From Microscillaceae bacterium (GTDB lineage: Bacteria > Bacteroidota > Bacteroidia > Cytophagales > Microscillaceae): 64,000 bases of DNA. The position numbers and the translations under genes are program-made. Location: positions 1 through 64,000 of the forward strand of contig JAABSX010000010.1 in the NCBI GenBank assembly GCA_011390205.1, in the 5' to 3' direction. Shown in pieces: positions 46,917 to 55,500 of the stretch; position 1 is the first letter of the stretch, and every line of letters begins with the position of its first letter. Below the pieces are notes generated by a model that searched no databases, was not told where the DNA came from, and worked only from the letters and a program-made list of their open reading frames with translations.

Positions 46917-48260
46917 ATGGAAAATAAAAGCGAAGAAGAAGTCTATCCAAATCCCGCCTATGCTTGGTTTGTGGTAGGTGTATTGATGCTGGCATACATC
47001 TCCTCTTTTGTAGATAGACAGATATTGAGTTTTTTGGTAGATGATATCAAGCGAGATTTGGGTGTTACGGATGTGCAAGTAAGTCTTTTGATGGGCTTGA
47101 GTTTTGCGATATTTTATACAGTATTGGGCCTGCCTATCGGGCGGATGGCTGATAACCGAAGCCGCCGCAATATCATTATGGTCGGTGTGCTTATCTGGAG
47201 TCTGATGACGGCAGTGTGTGGCATAGCCAAAAATTATGCACAGCTTTTTTTGGCAAGGGTAGGCGTAGGCGTAGGTGAGGCAGCCCTTTCACCTGCTGCT
47301 TACTCGATGATTACGGATTATTTTCCGCCCAAAAGATTGGCTTTTGCCTTGAGTGTCTATTCTATGGGGATTTATATTGGCTCAGGAATGGCTTTTTTGC
47401 TGGGGGGCACTGTCTCAGAGTGGGCATCTAAGCAAGAAAACTGGGAGCTTCCACTTTTGGGCACGATTTACCCTTGGCAAGTCGTGTTTATCATCATTGG
47501 GCTGCCTGGCCTGCTGATTACGCTGCTAATGTTTTTTGTGAAAGAGCCCGTCCGAAAGGGTATCTCTATCACTAAAGCCCAGCAAGACCTGCCCATTAGA
47601 GAAGCTAAAGTATATTTTATCCATAACTGGAAGATGGTTTTGTTTCATAACTTTGGTTTTGGCTTGCAGACCATTGCTACCTATGGCAGTGCCTATTGGA
47701 TTCCCGCCTTTCTTATCCGCACTGTGGGCTGGGGCAGAGGGGAGGCAGGCTTTATCTATGGCTGGATTGTGATTATTTTTGCGACGAGCGGCATCTTAAT
47801 CGGTGGGCGAGTGGCTGATTACCTAGTAAATAAAGGCAATCTATTCGGCAGACAAACTGTGATGATTTGGGGGATGTTTGGTTTGATGCTTTCTTCTGTT
47901 TTGATTCCTTTTTTGGCAGAGAGTGCTTTTCTGATTCCTGTATTGATAATTGCTGCTTTTTCGGGTAGTTTCGGAGTGGGTACAGCTACAGCCATTGTGC
48001 AGGCGAGCTATCCTGCCAAATTGCGTTCTTTGGCTTCTGCTGTTTTTTTGCTGATGGTCAATCTCTTAGGGATGGCTACTGGCCCTACACTCGTGGCTGT
48101 GTGTACTCAGTATATTTTCAAAGATGCCAAGATGGTAGGTTTTTCACTGGGCATTGTCTCAGCAATGGTATTATTACTGGGCATGTTGTTCATATATCTG
48201 AGCCGAAAACCTTATGGTAGATGTCTGATACAGGTAAAAGAGATGAGTAGTACCTCCTAA
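46917..48260 (+). CDS. MFS transporter (spinster-like)
   Basis: 447 residues with twelve TM segments. The opening YAWFVVGVLMLAYISSFVDR (residues 11-30) and the loop 2-3 motif GRMADNRSRRNIIM are typical of the spinster/CynX-like MFS branch. The conserved ARVGVGVGEAALSPAAYSM follows in TM4-5. A long cytoplasmic loop lies mid-protein. Relatives move sphingolipid-type or aromatic compounds, so no substrate is assigned. A REP-like repeat begins 20 bp after the stop. Confidence 0.85.
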   Translation: MENKSEEEVYPNPAYAWFVVGVLMLAYISSFVDRQILSFLVDDIKRDLGVTDVQVSLLMGLSFAIFYTVLGLPIGRMADNRSRRNIIMVGVLIWSLMTAVCGIAKNYAQLFLARVGVGVGEAALSPAAYSMITDYFPPKRLAFALSVYSMGIYIGSGMAFLLGGTVSEWASKQENWELPLLGTIYPWQVVFIIIGLPGLLITLLMFFVKEPVRKGISITKAQQDLPIREAKVYFIHNWKMVLFHNFGFGLQTIATYGSAYWIPAFLIRTVGWGRGEAGFIYGWIVIIFATSGILIGGRVADYLVNKGNLFGRQTVMIWGMFGLMLSSVLIPFLAESAFLIPVLIIAAFSGSFGVGTATAIVQASYPAKLRSLASAVFLLMVNLLGMATGPTLVAVCTQYIFKDAKMVGFSLGIVSAMVLLLGMLFIYLSRKPYGRCLIQVKEMSSTS

Positions 48261-48279
48261 AAAGAGGAAACTCTTGTAC

Positions 48280-48359
48280 ACTGTCATGCCGTAGGCATCT
48301 GCTATACTGCGTAGCCCGCCCGCATTTGATACACCTTCAGATACTTTCAGTATGACAGT
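48280..48359. repeat. REP-like element, copy 1 (ACTGTCAT / ATGACAGT ends)
   Basis: An 80-bp element with perfect 8-bp inverted ends. It carries ATCTGCTATACTGCGTAGCC in its left half and TACACCTTCAGATACTTTCA in its right half. Related copies or parts are at 50632-50680, 55959-55988 and 56716-56787. It lies at the left edge of the peptide locus. Confidence 0.7.
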
Positions 48360-48373
48360 AAGCAACACAAGCA

Positions 48374-49654
48374 TTACTCTCCCAACAACTCTTCTAACTT
48401 CTTGAGGAGGGCTTCGCCTCGGAGATTCATCTCGATTATTTTTCCTTTGGGGCTGATGAGGAAGTTGGCAGGGATAGATTGGATGGAGTATTCTTCTAAA
48501 ATTTTAGATTTCCAGCCTGTAGTATCTATGAGGTGTTTCCATTCACCTATTTCATCCTCTTTGATGGCTTTTTGCCATTTGCTTTCATTGGTGTCTATGG
48601 AGACACTTAGGATTTCAAAGCCTTTATCTTTAAATTGCTGATATGCCTGAATCAGTGTAGGATTTTCTTCTCTGCAAGGTGCACACCAGCTTGCCCAGAA
48701 ATCTAAGAGTGTGTATTTCCCTTTGAAATCTTGATAATCAAGGATACTGATATATGATTCACTTGGTATTTGTATATCTTCTGTGAGAGATTCATAGAGG
48801 AAAGTAGCCTTTAACTTGCTAGAGTAAATTTTCTTCAAATCATTTATGTTGGTAGCTCCATCTTCAGTTAGTTTCACACTATCTATTAAAACTATAAAAT
48901 CTTTATAAGTAATCAATACATTGAGGTAATCTGGATTAGATTCACTTATCAAGACTTTGGTCGTGTTTAAACTTTTTCTCAATTCTTCTTTAATTTGCTG
49001 ATTTTCTTCTACAAGTTCCAGTAATCTATCTTGTGCCTCAGAGGCAGTAATACTTCCCTTGGTGATATAAGGTAACATGATAACCACAGCACTATCAGGC
49101 TGTTGAAGACCTACATAACATTTGAATATGAAACTATCTTGATAATAATCATTATAGTAATTATCCACATTCATCGATATTTGTGAGGGATATTCATTTT
49201 TACTCAGATAGGCATAAGTAAGTGCTTCTCTGTAATCATCCAGTTTCATATTTATTATTGCCAATACCTCACAAGTATTATGAAGTATCTGTAAATAAGA
49301 CACAGTTGTAAATTTTGATAACTCTTTTCTATTTACTTTTTCACTCAAAAAAGTACGCATTTTATATATTTCTTCGTGGTAAGCCTTTGCTCTCGGATAG
49401 TCTATTTTATATTTAGATTCTTCTCTATAATAATCTCTAAGAATGACCTCTGCTAAATAATATTGAGCCAGTAACTTAACTACTGAATTATCTTTATTTT
49501 GCTCTATAATCATTTCATACGTCTCTTCAGACTTTTCTTTATTCCCACTAAGGTTATATTCTTTTGCTTGAGCAAATTGTTCTGTAATATTTTCTTGAGC
49601 ATAAGAATAACACATAGGTAGAACTAAAAAAAACAGTATGATTTTTATTTTCAT
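48374..49654 (-). CDS. TlpA/ResA-like thioredoxin-domain protein
   Basis: 426 residues from the ATG at 49654, with signal peptide ending SYAQ. The N-terminal 280 residues are TPR-like helical (EYNLSGNKEKSEETYEMIIE). The C-terminal thioredoxin fold is residues 300-426, with the CxxC active site in LLDFWASWCAPCREENPTLI and cis-Pro in SIPANFLISPKG. It would reduce or shuffle disulphides in the periplasm. It is the last gene of the putative modified-peptide locus, whose two precursors contain Cys residues; such a pairing is known in other peptide clusters. Confidence 0.88.
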   Translation of the reverse strand: MKIKIILFFLVLPMCYSYAQENITEQFAQAKEYNLSGNKEKSEETYEMIIEQNKDNSVVKLLAQYYLAEVILRDYYREESKYKIDYPRAKAYHEEIYKMRTFLSEKVNRKELSKFTTVSYLQILHNTCEVLAIINMKLDDYREALTYAYLSKNEYPSQISMNVDNYYNDYYQDSFIFKCYVGLQQPDSAVVIMLPYITKGSITASEAQDRLLELVEENQQIKEELRKSLNTTKVLISESNPDYLNVLITYKDFIVLIDSVKLTEDGATNINDLKKIYSSKLKATFLYESLTEDIQIPSESYISILDYQDFKGKYTLLDFWASWCAPCREENPTLIQAYQQFKDKGFEILSVSIDTNESKWQKAIKEDEIGEWKHLIDTTGWKSKILEEYSIQSIPANFLISPKGKIIEMNLRGEALLKKLEELLGE

Positions 49655-49799
49655 ATATTTATTACTTGTCAAATTGTGATCTTTAATGAGGCATTAAAAT
49701 CCTAACAAGTACTAAACAGCACTTGCTAGAACAATTTAGGATAGAAGTAGGGCTATGAATAATGAGGTATTCAACTTTGTGAGAACTTCCCTAAACTCA

Positions 49800-50013
49800 C
49801 TATTCTATTCTATCTGCTGTAACAGCATTCTTACAAGCTAACATGAGAAGATGATAAGCCTCATGTGTTTTCATACCAGGATTTAAACCAGCAAGATAGT
49901 TTACATCTTCATCAGAGATTGTTGCTTCACATACTTTGTCCCCCCCCTCTCACCTGAGAAGTCTGCTCTTGAGTAAGAGCGAAATCTTTAAATTTTTCAA
50001 ATACGTTGTTCAT
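49800..50013 (-). pseudogene. Double-glycine leader precursor peptide, frameshifted at a G8 tract
   Basis: From the ATG at 50013 the frame reads MNNVFEKFKDFALTQEQTSQ then VRGG, a typical Bacteroidota peptide leader. It runs into eight G (49940-49947) and stops at residue 28. If one G is removed, it continues for 46 more residues (DKVCEATISDEDVNYLAG and onwards) to a stop at 49800, giving 70 residues. The 214-bp length is one more than a multiple of three. It may be a true pseudogene, a phase-variable ON/OFF switch, or a sequencing artefact. Located between the leader-HTH gene and the TlpA gene. Confidence 0.6.
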
Positions 50014-50205
50014 AATAATTTGGGTTTAAGTTATAAAATAATTTGAACTCTTCAAAGTTAATTTACTCAATCTTGAAATCCCGTTAAAGCTTGAAAAAAT
50101 ATTAGCTTGTAAAACTCTGATAATCAGGTACTTGCAAAATATTTTAGGCGAACTTTTTAACGAATTATTTAAAAGAAAAAATAAGATTATTAGTAGATTA
50201 TTTGG

Positions 50206-50595
50206 TTACTCTTTCAAGCCTTCTTTTAAAGCATACAGAAGTGCTTCTTTCTCCAATTCTTCCCACTTCTCGTAACTCAAGAAGTCTAAAATCTTCTTGC
50301 GAGTTGCATCTTGAAAATAACGGCTGTCTTTCATAAAATACCTTATCGTAGAAAGAGGGATATCCAATAAGCAAGAAAAACTACGGTAATGACGGTGTTT
50401 CCAGTCTTCTAGAGGGTCTAGTAGATTCTCAAAGCTCTCATGGCTGTAGTGAGGTTTATCTAGTTCATTTCGTGCTTTGCTAATCAATAAACGAATGACT
50501 GCATTTTTGAGCAAATCATTGCCTCCTCTGATTTGCAGAGTTTCTTCCTTACTCAGGGCGTATTGTGTAAATTGATTGAAGAGATTTGTGTTCAT
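50206..50595 (-). CDS. Chimeric protein: double-glycine leader plus HTH-like domain
   Basis: 129 residues from the ATG at 50595; the upstream ATG at 50634 is disfavoured. Residues 1-25 (MNTNLFNQFTQYALSKEETL then QIRGG) match the leader of the neighbouring precursors. The rest is not a small core peptide: it is charged, helical and has LLDIPLSTIRYFMKDSR followed by ATRKKILDFLSYEKWEEL. That pattern is like a Lambda-repressor type HTH (STI-recognition helix, then TRKKI-FLxY). It is either a regulator carrying a leader for export or processing, or a precursor with a very large follower. Same strand as its neighbours. Confidence 0.6.
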   Translation of the reverse strand: MNTNLFNQFTQYALSKEETLQIRGGNDLLKNAVIRLLISKARNELDKPHYSHESFENLLDPLEDWKHRHYRSFSCLLDIPLSTIRYFMKDSRYFQDATRKKILDFLSYEKWEELEKEALLYALKEGLKE

Positions 50596-50631
50596 ACGAG
50601 AGTTGTTAAGATATATAGTTTTAAAATTGGT

Positions 50632-50680
50632 CATTGGTCATTGAGGCTACGCTATACAGCAGATTTTTACAGAATGACAA
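50632..50680. repeat. REP-like element, copy 2 (partial, inverted)
   Basis: The reverse complement contains TGTCATTCTG and AATCTGCTGTATAGCGTAGC, matching the left half of copies at 48280 and 56716. The opposite end is degenerate (AATGACC repeated). It lies just upstream of the leader-HTH gene. Confidence 0.55.
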
Positions 50681-50872
50681 TACACGTATATTCCTGTCAT
50701 TTTGGAAAAATCCCCATTTGGTCAGAGCGTCTTGACCCACAATAGCAAACTGCTTTTAGCGTTTCGCTCATATCTTTGTTCCATAGTTCAAAAGTACAAT
50801 TTTTAGTATATTTGAACAAACTTTTATGAATCATTTAAACTCAAAATATAAAATAAAATTCTGAAATAAACC

Positions 50873-51067
50873 CTAACCAATACCCAAACTACGACTTAAT
50901 GATGCAAAAACCTTTGGTATGAGCGAGATGCCCATACCAGTTTGCGCTGGATATTCAGGGTGACTTAGTAATTCAGTTTGAAGGATTTCAGTGGTATGTT
51001 TTATTTCTAAGCTTTTCAGTATGTAAGATACTAGCTCAGTATTACTAGATAGTTGAGTAGATAGCAT
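50873..51067 (-). pseudogene. Fragment resembling the N-terminus of peptidase C39/VKOR-like proteins
   Basis: A 64-codon frame starting MLSTQLSSNTELVSYILKSL, with LLSHPEYP at residues 33-40. In Bacteroidota modified-peptide clusters that motif is typical of the C39-like head of VKOR or processing proteins (LLxHPxYPSLxSLS). After HPEYP the frame passes a short palindrome (TGGTATG / CATACCA at 50915-50939), resumes with ASLSRSLGIG and then stops. No remainder of the gene follows. I read it as a relic; it could also be a short functional protein. Confidence 0.4.
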
Positions 51068-51114
51068 AGAATGAATAGTTTTATATTGATATTGAATGAT
51101 GCAAAATGTAATTG

Positions 51115-52341
51115 TTATTTGAACTGTTGCTCAAGAGGAATCTTCTCTGATAATTGCTGATAAATCTCTTCAGGTAAAACTAACTCAGGATGCTCTGCAA
51201 AAAAAGATTGCCAAATTTCAGAATTCACTTTAAATCTATCTTCATCTATTTTACCAGTGGTTGGTAACACCTCTGTATTTTTTAGTCTTTCTTCACCAAA
51301 ATTAACTTTATACAAAAATAATTGAATAATACTGTTCTGAGAGACTCCTAAATTTTGATAAAAAATAGGTTCTTCCCATTCTATCAAATAGGGGTAATAG
51401 CTATTATCTGTTTCCTTTTTTAACTTTACTTTAATTTTATTGAGTAATTGCCCTTGATTGTATTGATTTCTTGAAAACTCCACAATGGCTTGATCTGATT
51501 GATTGATGATAATATAAGAATTATCTACCAGTGGCTTACCTTGAAACTCTATTTTATACAAAGTATCACCCTCTTGATTTGTATAAGTTTCCTCTAAATA
51601 AAAAGTTTTTCCCCAAATAAAACTATCTCCTGAGGCAAAAACTGTATAGGGGTCTGAAATAAGACGTAAGTAATTCTGTTTATAGGTTTTGTAGAAAATG
51701 TTTTCTTGTTGTGCTTTTTGTTTTTGTATGTACCTAAAAACCGTACTCAGGCTATCGATCTCTAAGAAATTTTGACTTTCTCTTAGGTGATGAAGATATA
51801 CTTTTGCAGTGCTGGGATTACTCCAGTAGCTTTCGTCTTCGATAGTCAGAGTTGCTTCTAGCAGATAAGCATATTTTTCATTTTCTCTATAGGTTTGCCT
51901 TAAAAATGCTTTATATTGATGCTTTCGTTGTGGCATTACTTGGCGAAATTTATCTACAGCATGTTTGACTAATTCTTGCAAAGCAAAATCTTGCGTAGCT
52001 AGGTCATTTATTTTAGTAAAGTCATTGTGAGTAAAAGAAGGTAGATTATTCAAATAAATAATATTGTCTTGTCCTGCAATTAACTGAGAAGGAGTGATTT
52101 TAATTTGTGGGTAATCAAAATGTAAGCAGTATATATTTTTTTGGAGATTTTCATTACTTATTACTATTTTAGTTTTCCCTTTTGAATTACTTACAAAAGA
52201 TTTAGTGCTATCATTAGTCTTGATAATTACATCTTTGATGGGTAATTTAGTTTGTCCATCTAATATTATTACTGTAAAAGTATTTTGTGCATAGAGAACT
52301 TGAAAAACTGAAAATAATAGTGTAATTAGTATTAATTTCAT
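51115..52341 (-). CDS. Secreted carboxypeptidase-regulatory-like domain protein in the peptide locus
   Basis: 408 residues with signal peptide (residues 1-18, ending VLYAQ). A beta-sandwich like the carboxypeptidase regulatory domain is about residues 20-95 (FTVIILDGQTKLPIKDVIIK). The rest resembles the protein at 18926-20188 in layout (for example KFRQVMPQRKHQYKAFLRQT versus PLSPYLMEGYYRDY), with LLEATLTIEDESYWS. No catalytic motif is seen. It lies between precursor B and the peptidase-like fragment on the same strand, so a surface role for the locus is possible. Confidence 0.75.
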   Translation of the reverse strand: MKLILITLLFSVFQVLYAQNTFTVIILDGQTKLPIKDVIIKTNDSTKSFVSNSKGKTKIVISNENLQKNIYCLHFDYPQIKITPSQLIAGQDNIIYLNNLPSFTHNDFTKINDLATQDFALQELVKHAVDKFRQVMPQRKHQYKAFLRQTYRENEKYAYLLEATLTIEDESYWSNPSTAKVYLHHLRESQNFLEIDSLSTVFRYIQKQKAQQENIFYKTYKQNYLRLISDPYTVFASGDSFIWGKTFYLEETYTNQEGDTLYKIEFQGKPLVDNSYIIINQSDQAIVEFSRNQYNQGQLLNKIKVKLKKETDNSYYPYLIEWEEPIFYQNLGVSQNSIIQLFLYKVNFGEERLKNTEVLPTTGKIDEDRFKVNSEIWQSFFAEHPELVLPEEIYQQLSEKIPLEQQFK

Positions 52342-52376
52342 AATTGTAGTTTTAGTTGAATTTTATTAAAAGTTGT

Positions 52377-52401
52377 ATAGAGTGTGCTTATGACACTCTG
52401 T
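52377..52401 (-). terminator. Hairpin after precursor B (weak terminator or attenuator)
   Basis: A 10-bp stem with one G-U (TATAGAGTGT / ACACTCTGTA) and a 7-nt loop lies 30 bp after the precursor stop, without a strong T run. Such hairpins often let the precursor be made in excess over downstream genes. Confidence 0.4.
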
Positions 52402-52431
52402 ACAAAAGATATTAATTTTTATGATGTTTTT

Positions 52432-52722
52432 TTAATAACTATACCAACTTGTATCACAATCAACCTGACTCATCTGACTTGGAGCATTATTCCATAAATC
52501 AGCACCTGAGTATCTACTACATCCATTGCTTCCCCAACCTAGATGAAAACCTGTCATTGCTCCTGAACTGAGCGTATTACAAGAGCGTATCATATACAGC
52601 GAGGAACAATACTCTCTTAAATCGTTTCCCCCTCTTACAAGCGAAGCCTGCTCGGTAGAAATTTCAAACTCTTGGAATTTGGCAAATAAATCATCATTGA
52701 TTTTTTCTAGATTCTTGTTCAT
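52432..52722 (-). CDS. Modified-peptide precursor B (double-glycine leader, Cys-containing core)
   Basis: 96 residues. Leader MNKNLEKINDDLFAKFQEFE then ISTEQASLVRGG ends at residue 32, a double-glycine type cleavage site. The core, NDLREYCSSLYMIRSCNTLS and onward to residue 96, has four Cys and many Ser, Gly, Trp and Tyr (FHLGWGSNGC, DCDTSWYSY). Leader and upstream DNA are nearly identical to precursor A at 55501-55761, but the cores are unrelated. It probably is the substrate of the ATP-grasp maturase or of another enzyme outside the window. Confidence 0.72.
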   Translation of the reverse strand: MNKNLEKINDDLFAKFQEFEISTEQASLVRGGNDLREYCSSLYMIRSCNTLSSGAMTGFHLGWGSNGCSRYSGADLWNNAPSQMSQVDCDTSWYSY

Positions 52723-52860
52723 AGTTTTAAGAATTAAATTTGTAAATAAATTAAAAGTAGTAAATCAACGAAATGCCTGTGCAGGTAGAAGGATATTTCC
52801 CATTTAGCTCATCTACTTGTTAAAAATTTACTAAAAAAAAATAGAATCCAAAGCTTTTTT
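52658..52860 (-). repeat. Promoter-plus-leader cassette, copy B
   Basis: About 200 bp nearly identical to 55696-55896, covering the first 20 leader codons and the upstream region. The match breaks down within the leader-core boundary. The -7-like box here is TAAATTTT on the minus strand, one base off the TAnnTTTG consensus; copy A has TAAATTTG. The 10-bp palindrome is CCTGTGCAGG here and CCTGCGCAGG in copy A. Confidence 0.75.
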
Positions 52861-52926
52861 GATTTTTTTTGAAAAAAAAGTTAATTTTAGATTTTTAAAA
52901 ATAACAATATATTTACATGAAATGAT

Positions 52927-53034
52927 ATGAAAACAAGCTCCTCTATCTCACCCGAAGAATTACACCTTATCCGAAGCGAAGAAGTACAAGAGATTTTGAG
53001 CCTTTTACGGGAATACAAGGAGCATATAGTCTAA
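52927..53034 (+). CDS. Possible 35-residue ORF
   Basis: Reads MKTSSSISPEELHLIRSEEV followed by QEILSLLREYKEHIV and TAA. It is the only plus-strand frame in the locus and is not on the sense strand of its neighbours. Helical and charged in makeup with no family recognised. It may be chance; the composition is nonetheless typical of real protein. Confidence 0.25.
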   Translation: MKTSSSISPEELHLIRSEEVQEILSLLREYKEHIV

Positions 53035-53048
53035 AATAATCTGCAGTT

Positions 53049-53258
53049 TTATACATCTTTATTAAGTTTTTTCCAGTCTATCGTTTTGCTGAGGGGTTTG
53101 TAGTGTGTTTCTGGAATAACTTTGTCGGTTTGGTAAAACTCAACCTTGATAAATTTATCATTAGTGTGTGGTACTTCACTGATTAGAGTTTTATGTAGAA
53201 AATAAAAAGGCAAAGGTAACCCTTCTATATCTTCAATATTTTCTTTTTCCTGATTCAT
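53049..53258 (-). CDS. Small protein coupled to the ATP-grasp maturase
   Basis: 69 residues: MNQEKENIEDIEGLPLPFYF, then LHKTLISEVPHTNDKFIKVE and a C-terminus KTIDWKKLNKDV. No Cys, no double Gly, no signal. Its start overlaps the 3' end of the ATP-grasp gene by 26 bp, so translation is coupled. In grasp-with-spasm type clusters a small protein of this size is sometimes the modified peptide. Here a partner or recognition protein is as likely. It is the nearest downstream gene of the maturase. Confidence 0.6.
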   Translation of the reverse strand: MNQEKENIEDIEGLPLPFYFLHKTLISEVPHTNDKFIKVEFYQTDKVIPETHYKPLSKTIDWKKLNKDV

Positions 53259-54195
53259 CGCTCAAAAATGTTGCTATTTTCTTCTCTAAATAATAATTAC
53301 AAGGGTAAGATACCATGCCAAACTGCCCGACAGGATTGACCTCAAGAAATACATAACGATTATCTTTAGTAACCACCATATCAATAGAGCCTGTATTAAG
53401 CCCTAATTTTTGCATCAGTTTCTTGAGTTTCTTCTCAATCTCTTTGGGTAAAATATAAGGAACTGCTCTATTAGGTTTGGTATCATTATAATGTCTGAAA
53501 TCTACATTGGTTTGAGGATCATTCTGTGAGAAAATTGCCATAGGGAAATACTTACTGTACATAAAGAAAATGCGTAATTCATATTTTTTGTTTAACTTCT
53601 CTTGAATCAGAGAAGGAAAAAAGGATGCGATTTTCTCAATTCTTTCTTGGGATATTTCGCTAGTGTAAGCACTATACAAGTAATCATCTTTCACAAAAGA
53701 AGACAAGAATTTGATAGATTTTGTAATAGCTTCATTGTTTTTCAAAAAATCTATAATAACTTGTTTTTGAGCTGTAACTGTGGTCTTAGGTATATCTATT
53801 TCACATTCTTTAGCTTCGAGAAGTACCCAAAGTTTATTTAGGGTTTCATTATTGTAATTTCCTAAATACCTAACATTATCTTCCAAAAAAGTAAAGAGGA
53901 AAGATTTGAGTTCAGTATCTAGTGTAGACAAATGTCTATCCGCTTTTGCTATGCTATATTGTCTTTTTTCAAAGGAAATGTCTGTTTTATAAGACCAAAA
54001 AGAACTAACTGAATTTACATTAATTGCTTGTTTATCAATACTTAATACACATTGTGTAGTTTGAGTATTCAAATCCAAGTGAATGTCTAGTACACTGTTT
54101 TCGGTTACTCGCAGAAAGTTAATATCTTTACTCAAAAGGTATGCAATCACTACATTACTATCAAGATGATATTTACTATTGAATAATAAAATCAT
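53233..54195 (-). CDS. ATP-grasp peptide maturase (grasp-with-spasm / graspetide type)
   Basis: 320 residues. The N-terminal part (LSKDINFLRVTENSVLDIHL) is followed by an R/K-containing SFWSYKTDISFEKRQ near residue 65, then the central ATP-grasp fold. The C-terminal signature is GLNTGSIDMVVTKDNRYVFL followed by EVNPVGQFGMVSYPCNYYLE: the metal-binding E-V-N-P, and the F-G-M-V-S-Y-P-C-N-Y ending known from GRASP-with-SPASM maturases. Such enzymes form ester or amide links between side chains in a precursor. The start is 2 bp after the secreted-protein stop. Confidence 0.85.
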   Translation of the reverse strand: MILLFNSKYHLDSNVVIAYLLSKDINFLRVTENSVLDIHLDLNTQTTQCVLSIDKQAINVNSVSSFWSYKTDISFEKRQYSIAKADRHLSTLDTELKSFLFTFLEDNVRYLGNYNNETLNKLWVLLEAKECEIDIPKTTVTAQKQVIIDFLKNNEAITKSIKFLSSFVKDDYLYSAYTSEISQERIEKIASFFPSLIQEKLNKKYELRIFFMYSKYFPMAIFSQNDPQTNVDFRHYNDTKPNRAVPYILPKEIEKKLKKLMQKLGLNTGSIDMVVTKDNRYVFLEVNPVGQFGMVSYPCNYYLEKKIATFLSDESGKRKY

Positions 54196-54197
54196 TT

Positions 54198-55193
54198 CTA
54201 ATCTATGTCTATTTCTACAGAGTTCTTAAAATCTTTCTCAATTAGTTTTTGTGGTAATCCTAACAGGATGGATTTAGAATTAAAATAGGCAAATGCAAAA
54301 GGCTGTTTTTTGAGTGAGAAAATAACTTTCCTGCTATACTCTTCCCACGTTTCCATTCCTATTTTTGCACGATTTTCATTTCTTCTTCTAAGTTCTTCTT
54401 CTGGCAATATCCTCATCCTCCACTTTTCTCCTCTACTGTGTTTGATTAAGACTTCAGAGCCATAGTCCGTACTGATTTCTGACATATCTTCTAGCCCTAC
54501 ATAAGCATAGATATGAAAATCTAAATTTTCATAAGCCTCTTTGAGTATAGGTAATATTTCTAGGTATCCTAGTTGAATAGAGTGAATAGCAATTAAAGAG
54601 AAATCTCTAGAAGGATAAAGTGTATGAGGACGGTCTATTCCCACCTTTTCAGAAGTAGGAAAGCCCTTTTTGTTTATCAATTTTATAAGATAGTGAGCAT
54701 TTACGGAATCAATCTTTCTTACAGTATCTCCATATATCTCATTGTAATTCCACGATACTCTGAATAGTTGATCTACCTTGGCTAGACTATCCAATGTATG
54801 TATATATACACTATCTTTGATAGGTCTCTGATAATTGGCCTTTATTTTTTTCCACATTTTACTTTGACAGAATTTGAGAAAAACATCTTGTTGAGATATG
54901 TAGCTTGTATCAATTCCTTTTTTTAGCAAAACGTTGATATATTCCTTAGTCTTGCTCTTGTCTTTAACATACAAAGCACAAATGGAAGCATTGTAATAAT
55001 CCTTGGCAAAACCTTTATTGGCTACTGCAAAAGCACTTTCATAGTTTGATAGCGCTTTGCTATAAGCTGAGTCTATGATAGCTAGCTCTGCCTGATTGGT
55101 AAAATGATAATATTTTTTGGCTAATTCTTGGGCTTTTATCCTGAAAGAGGTAAAACACATAATGACACTTAGCAATATGAGTATTTTTTTCAT
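54198..55193 (-). CDS. Secreted protein of the peptide locus, function unknown
   Basis: 331 residues with a signal peptide (residues 1-22, ending IKAQ). TPR-like helices follow (IDSAYSKALSNYESAFAVAN, residues about 38-80). The middle has VYIHTLDSLAKVDQLFRVSW, and an E/R-rich stretch near 265 (PEEELRRRNENRAKIGMETW). No catalytic motif is recognised. It ends 2 bp before the ATP-grasp start, so the pair is surely co-transcribed. A secretion or recognition partner of the maturase product is the best guess. Confidence 0.6.
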   Translation of the reverse strand: MKKILILLSVIMCFTSFRIKAQELAKKYYHFTNQAELAIIDSAYSKALSNYESAFAVANKGFAKDYYNASICALYVKDKSKTKEYINVLLKKGIDTSYISQQDVFLKFCQSKMWKKIKANYQRPIKDSVYIHTLDSLAKVDQLFRVSWNYNEIYGDTVRKIDSVNAHYLIKLINKKGFPTSEKVGIDRPHTLYPSRDFSLIAIHSIQLGYLEILPILKEAYENLDFHIYAYVGLEDMSEISTDYGSEVLIKHSRGEKWRMRILPEEELRRRNENRAKIGMETWEEYSRKVIFSLKKQPFAFAYFNSKSILLGLPQKLIEKDFKNSVEIDID

Positions 55194-55427
55194 AGTAGAT
55201 ACTTTTTGAATAATTGATAGCTAAATAACTTGGTAAAATAAAAGCTATTCTATTTTTTATAAAACAAACTATAAAAGTAAAACTTGTAAGGGGAGAGGTA
55301 GGAGCAAACAAGAAATAACCCACCACAAACAAATTTACTTTTTACTAAAAGGAACAAGGTCACTCAGAGCAACCCTATACCTAGTAAAAATCGGGTAAAT
55401 TATTAATTGAACCTACATTCTACATAT

Positions 55428-55473
55428 GAAAGTACTCGATAGTCAAATATTATTTTTGTTTTTGAGTACTTTC
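55428..55473. other. Inverted repeat between precursor A and the secreted-protein gene
   Basis: 10-bp arms GAAAGTACTC / GAGTACTTTC with a 26-nt loop lie 28 bp after the precursor A stop. There is no T run, so it may be an mRNA-stabilising or attenuating structure. The 307-bp stretch 55194-55500 holds nothing else that I can support. Confidence 0.4.
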
Positions 55474-55500
55474 AAAGTTACAAGATTTGTTTAGAGTTAG

